A stretch of 64,000 nt of DNA from Lutjanus erythropterus (lineage: Eukaryota; Chordata; Actinopteri; Lutjaniformes; Lutjanidae), in the NCBI GenBank assembly GCA_020091685.1, contig CM034598.1, positions 14,269,088 through 14,333,087 on the forward strand, read 5' to 3'. The notes beneath the pieces were generated by a model. It was not told the origin of the DNA, searched no databases, and saw only the letters and a list, made by a program, of their open reading frames with translations. Position numbers and translations under genes: made by a program. This document shows, one piece after another, positions 55,801 to 64,000 of this stretch. The stretch's first letter is position 1. Each line of letters starts with the position of its first letter.

Positions 55801-57088
55801 TGCAAAAACACCTTGCAATATTATATTATTTTAAGGCCACATGGCCCAGCCCAATCTGTGAGCATCTATACTTGATATTACAAGAGGTATGTTTTCCTCA
55901 ACAACCTTAATCTCTGTGCCATAGTAAGCTGGGGGCTTTGTATTGTTGCCACACTTGGAAGTTGGTGAAGCTGCCATTGTATGTAAAGGCTCACTAATAG
56001 ACCCCAGTGGGGCGTCATTCCTATTCCACTCATGATGAAGACATTCTCTCTCTCTCCCTCTGTTTCTTTCCTCCTCCCTGTGTGTGTATGTGTCTCTCTC
56101 TCTTTCTTTCACTTTTTTTTTTTTGTGTCTCTCTCTGTCTCTCTCTCACAGACTTGATATTTTTCTCTTGGCTATTCTCTGCTCTGCCTGTGGGCCTGTG
56201 AAATGTCTCTGTCTGAGGAGTAGGCCCCCTCGTCCCTCTGGAAGCCATTAGAGAACCTTTATGAATATGTGCTGAAAGGGCGCTTTTTTTTTTTCCGGGG
56301 TGGGGACTGTGTGGGTGGGTGGTTGAGGGGGGATTTATGTACAATGTTATCATTTGCCTTAGATGCTCTCGCGAACCACCTATGAATGTTGGATTCCTGT
56401 TTGTCTTTTTAGAAGTACCATTTTATTTTGGTGCCACTCTTGTTCCTTTTTCGAGGTGCTGGTGGTGCTGAGTGACACTTGTGTTTAAGTGTAGTGCCTC
56501 TGTGGATGTTTTTCTTTCTGTGCGAGTGAAGCAGCATTGGTTAAAAATTGCTGTCCTTCACAGGTAATGGTTTTTTCTTCTCATACTTTTTCGCAATAAC
56601 TTCCTTTCTTATCTACTTTTACTACCTACTTTTTTTATCTAGAGATGGTAGTAAGTATAACTCGGGGCACAAACAGAGAGAGTGCATTGTGTTGGTAAGT
56701 GCTGCTCAATATAAGTGCATTTTTGAAAGGGGGGAGATGCAACAGGGCTCAATTTTCACAGCTTTTATGCATTCTGTCCCCATGAAATAAATATCACATA
56801 TTTTAAAAGCTTGTACGTAAAATTGAGCCATTGTTAAATATTCAAGATGCTCTTCAGCTCTTGGAGAGATAGTGGCCAGGATGTACTAAGTGCACCACTT
56901 TACTTGTGGCATCTAGCCCTAAATCTGATTGGTCTGACTATGTACTCCTACTGGTAAGCCTGTGGCGGTTTGTGTCTGTATATAAACACCGGCGCTTTTA
57001 GCGAGATCAACCTACCACAGGGTTTTTCTCCCTGTAGTTGAGCTGTGCTCTACAGTAACAAGATCTTATCCTTAACACGTGTGAATGC
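55801..57088. other. Unassigned sequence with pyrimidine and G-rich tracts
   Basis: A CT-rich tract (56045-56155) and G-runs at 56296-56333 are listed or noted separately. Elsewhere there is unique sequence; the plus frame at 56548-56790 is T-rich translation. Confidence 0.35.
56045..56155. repeat. Pyrimidine-rich (TC)n-type tract
   Basis: CTCTCTC and TTTC repeats mixed with a T-run at 56114-56124 and a short TGTGTG patch. Open frames on both strands (Ser/Leu-rich or Arg/Glu-rich) are artefacts. Confidence 0.85.
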
Positions 57089-58199
57089 ACACTGTAAAAA
57101 TAAAGTATTTATTTTAACAAAAAAGTTATTGTCTTGGCTGCCCTAAAATTTTAAGTTGACTGAACGTTAAAACTCAAGATGATGTAATTTTTTTTTCTAG
57201 TCATATAAAACTGATATTAATCCAGTTGTACCTGAGAGAACATGTGAGAGAAGCTTAAGAACCAACAAGTTTTTTCAGTCACAATGACGAAAACATACCA
57301 AATAAATTTGAAGAGTCAGTTCCTCTTTTTACACAAAGAACTTACAGCTGCAGCTGCTCCTGTTTGTTCAAGCACTGGCAAAAAGACAAAATGTAAAACT
57401 GCACTCAGTGAATTTATTAAATCCCTAAAGGGGGTATGGACTGAACTCAATGCTACACTGAAAAACAAGAATTGTAGGACCCACTTGAAAATAATACAAC
57501 TGGTAACACAAATTAATTAGGATGTTTTTTGGGTTGGTTTTAAGTAAGCTGTACTTGTAATAATACGACTGCTTTCAAAACAACTGTTTGCATTAATGAT
57601 ACCTAAATTGAAGGCAGGTCAACAAAAAACTTACCAATTTTACCACTCGATTATTTGCTTTACCCAAAAGTAAAATACTGCTCCTTGACAACCTAATAGT
57701 TTAGTGTCAGGAAATGTATTTCACTGAAGTAAGAAGCTGAATGGGACTCATTCAAAACATTACATTCAACTATTACTGAAATACACTTCATACAGTGTTA
57801 CCTTCATCAAGGTTCCCAATCTTTTCATAATTGTGAAAACAAATCACCATGACATGATGTATATTTAGAGTCACACAGCAAGTTTTCTTCATATATGCTT
57901 TCTTCAAAATATAAAAATAAGTGTCTTGGGAGACTTTTAACCCTTAAACAATGTATGTCTGCTCATATGCTGATCATGTTTCCATAGAAATGCAATTTAA
58001 TGAGTTGACAGATTCTGTACAGTAGATTCATTCAACTCATTTCATGTCAAAAGACTTCAACTTTTGTTTTTCAGTTTTGAAGTGCTCAGAAAATAAATAC
58101 GAGACATTTTAAGGTTGATTAACTTGATTAAATGTACATGTACAATTTAAGTTAATAATATTAGCTGATTCCTCTTGCTGGATGATTTTTTATAGTGTA
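57089..58199. mobile_element. Larger inverted-repeat element with CACTGTAAAAA ends
   Basis: The left end is CACTGTAAAAATAAAG and the right end GATTTTTTATAGTGTA, a diverged reverse complement. The interior is AT-rich with a frame at 57284-57520 (KTYQINLKSQFLFLHKEL, then SEFIKSLKGVWTELNATLKN) that I do not recognise. The end motif links it to the element at 32230-32678, but at 1.1 kb it is more than twice as long. It may be a longer parent-type copy or two chance ends. Confidence 0.5.
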
Positions 58200-59490
58200 G
58201 GCTTTAAAATGAGAGAATGGAAGAGGAAGGTGTCGGCTGTGGTAGTTGCCCTCTTGCTTCTTTAGCTCATTAATTGTGGAGAGGGCAACTGTTTTGAGTC
58301 CTACCTGATGGTTTGGGCTGCAGGCCTGCCCGGGTCAGCAGAGAGCTCCAGCGCTCATGAATCATGCTGCTGGGAATAGAAGCCCAGCCGAGCTCCACAT
58401 GAGGGGGGCTAAGCATTTCCACAAAGGCCTCATCCCCAGCACAGAGGTGCTTTGGAGGTCCTGCAGGCTCAAACAATCAATCAGAGACCATTCTGTCATA
58501 ATTACACCCAGGGAGTCGTGGCGCTATGCTGTCCACACCTTGCAGCACATGCCCCTTCCCTCCATCCCTCCCTCCTTCTGTAAAGTGGTTAGTCTGACGC
58601 GCTCTTCTCAATTCCCTCCAGCACCTCCATCATCATCTTCCCTCCTCTCCTGTCTTCTTTCCCCCCCTCTGTCTCCGGTTCTTGCCATTATCCGTGGTCC
58701 TCCATTTGCCCTCCATTTTGATCTCTCTGGCAGTATGCTCCGTAGCCGGGTGCAGATTTTGCACACAAATACATGTGCACACTCACAGACAAATGAACAT
58801 GCATATGCACCACACCATGTTGCAGATTGTGGGGAGAGGATGGATGGAAGGTGGAGTGATGGTGTCTGTGGGGGAGAGGGAGAGGTATGTAGGGCACAGT
58901 GTGTGGATAAAGTAATGATTTCTCCTTCACACCTCCCTTGCTAATTAGTGCAGGCTGCCTGCTGCCTTGAAGGGGGCGGTGTCTAGGGAACCCTGCTATT
59001 TGTCTTGAAGAATTACCGACAAGGAATTCACGTCAGTCCTTAATCCCACAGATACTGGACGGAATTCTGCATTTACCTGACTGCAGCCACCTGTCAATTC
59101 GATTTAATGATCTTAATGATCATTTTTAGCCTCCACTCTTTTCTGCAGCCACGCAACAGGGATGTGGCGTAAGCTGCAGCCCACTTCACCTCCCCTAGGA
59201 GTCTCTCAGTGCAGACTATTTGTGTCTCCATGCCGCAGCGTCCTCCACACAGATGCGTCCACCATATTCCCCCATCATCCTTATTTGTTCCCCTCAGTAT
59301 CTCCCCACTTCCTCTCAACTGTTGTTTCCCACACCCCATACATTTGGAGAGCTGTCAGCACAGCAGTGACATCACTTAGCCCTGAGTCACGCTGCAGAAC
59401 TGATAGCAACAGTGTGTAAATATGACACAGAATAGAAAGGCCACGCTGAAATCCACAGGTTTACAGATGTGGAACTTTCATACTTTCATC
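58200..59490. other. No gene; conserved-looking blocks at 58360-58560 and 58940-59130
   Basis: The longest open frame of the window (58357-58944, 195 codons) starts in a GC-richer block (AGAAGCCCAGCCGAGCTCCA) and crosses pyrimidine-rich DNA. It has no recognised motif. CAATCAATCAGAGACCATTC and TGTCATAATTACACCC near 58480-58510, and CTAATTAGTGCAGGCTGCC near 58941, look like regulatory rather than coding sequence. Confidence 0.35.
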
Positions 59491-60926
59491 ATACTCAACA
59501 AAAATATAAAAAGCAAATATAAAAGCAACACTTGTTGTTTTGGTGGTTTTGATTAGAGCTGAAGATAAAGATCCAACACTTCTTCTATGCACCTTAAATG
59601 TTTATTTCTCTCAAATTGTGCTTACAAATTTGTTAAAATCCATGTTAGTGAGCACTTTACCACGATACTCTGTCCACCTGACAGGTGTGGCATATAGAGA
59701 TATTTAAACAGAATGATTGCTGTGCTGGTGTGCCTTGCATCGGTCACAATAAAAGGACACTCTAAAATGTGCAGTTTGATATCAAATAGGGCATTTATTA
59801 GGCATTAAACTTTGGCTATTTTACATAGTGCTACATATACCAGTTTTTTTTAAATTTCCCAGGAGGATGAAGTGATGATGCACCCTCCTTTGCTTCTGAT
59901 TGGCTTATACTCAGTGTCTTCATTGGTTGGGTTGGTTAGGTCTATACATGAGGAGTGACTGGTTAGAGTAAGGGAAAGAACATCAGTAGGAGTGGGTACA
60001 GATACCATGGTTTCCCCAGGAGGGCAAAGTCATGACCAAGATATGTTTTTGATCGCTGATTAAATTTCAGGATCCTTTGTTCATTTAATGTCTGCCTTGT
60101 AAAGCACTTTGAAACTGCTTGTTTGGATAATTGATATATGAATGATCTTGATAACTATTATTATCAACCACAGAATATATTCTTGTTAACAGATTAAACC
60201 TTCATTGCACAACATAAGACTAAAATACCCAGCGTTAAATGTTACAATTACACAGAAACGTGGGATTTTCACAAACACATGGTGTCAAAACTAAGAGCAA
60301 ATCAGACCCTGTCAGCTAATCAATCAGGTTACAGCCAGGTGTTTGCAGTTGGTGGAGAGCAACCGCAGCACCTGGCTCTAAAAACTGCAACTGCCCTGAT
60401 CTTGTGAGATTATCCCTGTCCATGTGTGACATCACAGCAAGTCAGGATCAAGTGGGACACAAATCTAACTGGCATACATTGTGCGAGAATCCCCTGTGAC
60501 CAATTCTGCACAGGCCTGGCTCATCTTGAACAAGCTTATTCCTGTCCTAACCCTAACCTAAATCACTCCTTAAGCCCAACCCAACCAATGAATGCAACAA
60601 ATAATAGTCAATGAACATCTTTTTTCAAGATCAGACTCCACATTTCAGGGTGTCCTTTTATTATGACCAGTCCAAGTCACACCTGTGCAATAATCATGCT
60701 GTTTAATCAGCATCTCTATATGCCACACCTGTCAGGTGGATGGATTATCTTGGCAAAGAAGAAAAACAAATCTGTGAAAAAAAAACTAGAAAGAAATAAG
60801 CCTTTTGTGTGCTCAGAAAAAAAATGAGATCTTTTACTTCAACTCATGAAAAACTGGACCATCAAAGGGAAAAGTGAAAAATCAAAAGTGTTCTGTTTAT
60901 ATTTTGTCAAGTATATTTTGTTGAAG
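59491..60926. mobile_element. ~1.4-kb DNA transposon-like element with long inverted repeats
   Basis: Left end ATACTCAACAAAAATATAAA, then AGCAACACTTGTTGTTTTGG; right end in reverse complement ACTTCAACAAAATATACTTG, then AACAGAACACTTTTGATTTT. Deeper in, CCACCTGACAGGTGTGGCAT and CACAATAAAAGGACACTC on the left pair with CCACCTGACAGGTGTGGCAT and CATAATAAAAGGACACCC of the right arm reversed, so the inverted repeats span about 300 bases. The end matches a remembered fish transposon (CTCAACAAAAATATAAACGC). No transposase frame was found inside; the middle, 59800-60600, is unique-looking sequence. Non-autonomous or filled by other DNA. Confidence 0.75.
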
Positions 60927-61904
60927 TAAATTCTCAAGAAAAAAAAAATGCTAGAAGAATTTGTACTGAGTTGCTGCTGGAGCACGGGAAAAAAAACAAG
61001 GTGGGTGTGTAGCATCTTAAAGATATATCTGATAGGTGTTTGTGTGGGAATCCCATTAACATTATTTAGCCTGAGGTGGATCTCATCTCCATAGCAGCTG
61101 CATCTGACAAGCCTGCCATGGTATGAGAAAGAAGCCAATCATTAATGTCAGCCAGAAGAAAAAAGAAGTATTATGTTTCCCTGGAAGTAGTACTCCGTAA
61201 TGATGTCCATTTCCCTGCATTCTGTACTTTTCCCTACTGGGCTAATAAGATGAAACTTTAATGGTCTCACTGGGCATATTGTTCTCGTACATTGCCGGAT
61301 AGTGATGCGACACAGCAAAAAAAAAAAAGTAATTCAGACAAGACTGGAGTAAGTAGAGGTTCGATAAAAAATACTAAACAATAACAATGTCTGCCTGCTG
61401 AATATATGTAGAAGTTCAAAGTATGAAAACAATGTACAGTATGAAAAAAATGTGGGTGACAGCATCAGCCTCTTGAAGACAAGAAGTTCATAAAGTGTGA
61501 CTTTTATTTTTCCACACAGCATGACAATGTCACATATAGAGAACACATTGTCTCACTTTCTGTTGATATATTTTTAAATATCGTCATCAAGTAGGATACC
61601 TGACTACTATTTATTGCATCAGGTAGGATACCTGATGAAGGTCATATAGATCCAAACGTCAATATTTAATAAATCAGCAGAGAGTGAGGCAGTGTGCGAG
61701 AGTTTCTCTGATTGTCTTTGAGTTGAATATTCCTGTGATGCACCTGTCGCATATTCTGATGCACAGAGATTTTTTTCAAAAAATATTCCTATAAGCAACT
61801 AATGATATTGCTGTGACTCAGTCTTATACTTTCTTAGTTTATATCACAACACATCCATTTGTAGCTGCATCACACTGAATAAATCATGTGTTTTTCTGTT
61901 TATA
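60927..61904. other. Unassigned; small repeat-like word at 61590-61665
   Basis: AGTAGGATACCTGACTACTA and AGGTAGGATACCTGATGAAG are near-tandem. CCTGATGAAGGTCATATAGA, then TCCAAACGTCAATATT, recalls the DATGAAGGxx...CGAAACGTC words found at the ends of some retroelements. Not enough to classify. A-runs at 60941 and 61318. Confidence 0.3.
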
Positions 61905-62070
61905 CACTCATTTGCCAGTTTATTAGTTACAGATAAAATTCAGTCTGATACAGTCGTGAAGTAAATCCTGCCCTTGCGAAACACGTAATGTTCTTGAAAG
62001 TTGTTCCAACTATTTTAGAGAGATGCTGATACAATTTCATGGTCATTTTGGAGGCCATATTTTGTGGTTC
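61905..62070. repeat. Dispersed fish repeat, copy 2
   Basis: ATACACTCATTTGCCAGTTT, then ATTAGTTACAGATAAAATTC, resembles a remembered fish repeat beginning TACACTCACCGGCCACTTTA. The following blocks parallel 55621-55800. The copy is diverged and its end is not defined. Confidence 0.5.
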
Positions 62071-62334
62071 TGATTATTTGTAATTCTATTACATTCATAT
62101 TACATGAAAACCTTTCAAAAACAGTTTGAGTTGAGAAATGATAACCCTCATGAAGGACCCTGTATGGGTGTGGTATGATTGCTATCATTATTGTATAATC
62201 TGGCTCAGGTTAAACCCTTTACATAACATTAACAAATTCATACAGAGACTGAATGCCACAGAACATGGCATGACATCATTCTGGGTAAAAAAAAATTTGT
62301 ATGGGACCCTGCTACTTCGCAGCACTATCCTGTT
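62071..62334. other. Unassigned sequence
   Basis: AT-rich unique sequence, possibly part of the repeat that continues at 62335. Confidence 0.3.
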
Positions 62335-62505
62335 TTGTCATTAATAAATTACATAATGTGGGATCAGTGCATAGACTCTTGTACTCACAGTTATTGATAC
62401 AAGCATTTTAGACAGCGTTAGAGGCATTTACTGGTGCAAACAGCATCTGCCTAAAAAAATTTAAAAAAGGCTGCATCTTCCATCGGCCCAACCCTAATCA
62501 GCAAA
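62335..62505. repeat. Fragment shared with 42396-42500, ending in a hAT-like terminus
   Basis: See 42396-42500 for matching blocks. CATCGGCCCAACCCTAATCA near 62480-62500 looks like a hAT terminus (reverse TAGGGTTGGGCCGATG). Confidence 0.5.
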
Positions 62506-62557
62506 AAAATTACAATTACCAACATATAGGGGATGCTCCTGGTGTTTATTTTGCTAG

Positions 62558-62559
<2 letters not shown>

Positions 62560-62593
<34 letters not shown>
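62560..62593. repeat. (TG)n microsatellite
   Basis: A perfect TG tract of about 17 units. Confidence 0.95.
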
Positions 62594-62595
<2 letters not shown>

Positions 62596-63395
62596 TGAAA
62601 GTGTGAGGATGAGTTGTGCTTGCCAGTTGGCTTTCACAGTTGGTAAAGCTCTAATCAATCTCAAACACTCTCAGTTGAATATTACACACCCACATCAGGA
62701 ATGCCACATCCAACAGAGCAGTGACATACAGCAATAACAGCAGATTCTGTCACTGCCTGAGTAAAAACACAGCAGAGCAGCTTTGTCAACTAACTGCACC
62801 GGGTTACCATCAACAAACTAGCAACACAAGTCTTCCTCTTCCTGATAGACTCTTTGTAAAAAGAAAAAGTATCGAAGAACACGTTTGCTTTGTGTCAGCT
62901 TGGATTTAAAATGTCAGTACATCTGTTAGCAAATCAATGTATATCATTGACTGTATGCTATCATGAATTGTTAATGTGGTTGTGTACAGGAATGTGTGCA
63001 CACACATGCACACTGGCCTTTCTCCCAGTTGCAGAAAGTTCCCCTCTCTGTTTGTGAAAGTCACACTTATGTAAAGGCCACTCTGTTGCCAAGATAAGGG
63101 GCAAATTTCCACAGAGGATGTGTCATCAAGCATATATACCCCTGCTATAATGCAGCAGTAAGGCAACAGTGTACAAATGCCCCTGTGCCAGTGCCACATA
63201 AAATGGATGATACACGCCTGGGCTAAGAGGCTTTGCCAAAGCTGTGGCTTACCAGTCTCACAGGTGTTAATGTGCACTCTGTCTGCCACCCTCACTGAGA
63301 AGATTGGGCACCGCACTCACTTTCAACAGCCCAGTGTCTGGCACAAAAGTTACCACCTCCAGCCCATTCGGCCATTTTTTTTTTTTCCTTTTTAG
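62594..63395. other. Unassigned sequence ending in a strong polypyrimidine tract
   Basis: Unique sequence. The 136-codon minus frame at 62906-63316 has no recognised motif or convincing splice sites. The T-run and CCTTTTTAG at 63375-63395 form the acceptor for the exon candidate that follows. Confidence 0.4.
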
Positions 63396-63497
63396 GGTGA
63401 TGTGAGAGATGTAACCATCTCAATGACAGACATGGCAGGAGAGGCCGATGGCAATCATCCTCGTGCCACGCTGAGCGAGTCTGACAAGTTAGTCTGA
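63396..63497 (+). CDS. Candidate short exon, unrecognised product
   Basis: A T-run followed by CCTTTTTAG gives a strong acceptor at 63395. In phase 0 the next 33 codons are open and look protein-like: GDVRDVTISMTDMAGE, then DGNHPRATLSES, then DKLV and TGA at 63495-63497. The block is CpG-richer than its flanks (GAGGCCGATGG, CCTCGTGCCACGCTGAGCGA). A donor-like CAA|GTTAGT at 63487/63488 would end a 92-base internal exon before the stop; otherwise this is a terminal exon. Composition, acceptor and the polar, low-repeat peptide make it the best coding candidate here. I do not recognise the family. Confidence 0.45.
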   Translation, partial: GDVRDVTISMTDMAGEADGNHPRATLSESDKLV

Positions 63498-63640
63498 TGC
63501 TATGAGTGAGCAAGTAATTCATAGTTTTTTTGTTTTGTTTTTATTTAAACTTGCTTATTTGTTTGTTTGATGGTTCCTGAATCAACACTTTAACAGTGAA
63601 GTCTTAATTACAGTCTAATTAACTATACATTTACTATTTA
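63498..63640. other. Unassigned AT-rich sequence
   Basis: Short interval containing TTTTTTTGTTTTG and AATTAAC-type words. It may be a 3' untranslated region if the preceding exon is terminal, but no AATAAA was seen here. Confidence 0.3.
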
Positions 63641-64000
63641 TTAATAATGGCTGTTATAAAGGATTACCCCTCTGCTCTGTGGAAACAAATAGCTGCTGAC
63701 TTCACATTGCTAACTCATTCTGTTACTCTGTAGCTTCAACCCTCTATTGACCAGCTGCAGCAAAACACACTCAAAATTCACAGTTTCAAAGTTCAATCTC
63801 ATATGAGCTGAAATGTTTATTTAAAGGCTCTTTGTGCTGTGTGTAGGGCTCCATTAATTTTTTCCTAAGATCTTACTTTATTCATTATTTTCTTACAGGA
63901 CTGTCTTGATGAGAAGGAACAGCTAAAGTTTACTTCAAATAGTATTCTATTCAATATTTTTACATGCAGTAGAGGAATGATGCTGCTGGGATAAAACTCA
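63641..64000. repeat. hAT-like dispersed repeat, copy 3 of 3, cut by the window end
   Basis: CTCTGTGGAAACAAATAGCT, CTCTATTGACCAGCTGCAGC, AAGTTCAATCTCATATGAGC, GTACTTCAAA-like TTACTTCAAATAGTATTC and AATGATGCTGCTGGGATAAA align in order with 44500-44965 and 41890-42170. The element continues past the window. Confidence 0.65.

Noticed and set aside
56030..56353. Arg/Glu/Lys-rich minus-strand frames
   Set aside because: Translation of the TC-rich tract.
61590..61665. GATACCTGATGAAGGTC...AAACGTC word as a retroelement 3' end
   Set aside because: Only a few dozen bases match a remembered pattern; no reverse-transcriptase frame or defined ends nearby.
62906..63316. 136-codon minus-strand frame
   Set aside because: No convincing acceptor or donor, background composition and no motif.
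1..64000. A novel gene system, gene cluster, CRISPR array or prokaryote-like operon
   Set aside because: No array of regularly spaced unique spacers, no run of adjacent coding frames and no recognisable enzyme set exist in the window; the sequence is vertebrate-type repeat-rich non-coding DNA.

Overview
The window is most likely nuclear DNA from a teleost fish, probably a percomorph. The base composition is AT-leaning. (CA/TG)n microsatellites are very frequent. Many dispersed elements match, from memory, repeat families typical of fish genomes: short hAT-, Tc1- and Harbinger-like non-autonomous DNA transposons and long foldback elements with TTAA ends. There is no operon structure, no ribosomal or clear tRNA gene, no CRISPR array and no complete protein-coding gene. 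It reads as a gene-poor intergenic or long intronic stretch. The species and the host gene cannot be named from the sequence alone.

Layout. 0-10 kb: a decayed ~38-bp minisatellite, several (CA)n tracts, a small GTGAGGACC-ended element, a 950-bp foldback element (copy 1) and a hAT-like remnant. 10-18 kb: one weak exon candidate, three terminal-inverted-repeat elements, a minus-strand exon candidate at 16.3-16.6 kb and foldback copy 2. 18-28.4 kb: unique sequence, a Tc1-like remnant, a Harbinger-like element carrying a broken transposase fragment, a second inverted-repeat element 90 bp further on, another foldback at 27.1-27.7 kb and a CpG-rich terminal-exon candidate at 28.24-28.37 kb. 28.4-43 kb: inverted-repeat elements at 29.8 and 32.2 kb, foldback copy 3 at 34.0-35.2 kb, and dispersed hAT-like fragments. 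43-50 kb: a ~178-bp tandem array split by a 1-kb hAT-like insertion, an exon-like non-coding block at 45.6 kb and an exon candidate at 48.6 kb. 50-64 kb: mostly unique sequence with patches that look like conserved non-coding elements, two larger transposon-like elements (57.1-58.2 and 59.5-60.9 kb) and a short, convincing exon candidate at 63.4 kb.

No genes can be shown to work together. The candidate exons at 10.1, 28.2, 48.6 and 63.4 kb are on the plus strand and the one at 16.3 kb is on the minus strand. They rest on splice-site-like sequence, open frames and composition, and I did not recognise any encoded protein. The best-supported content is the repeat landscape: several generations of non-autonomous DNA transposons, some nested in others. 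I found no evidence of a new enzymatic or defence system.
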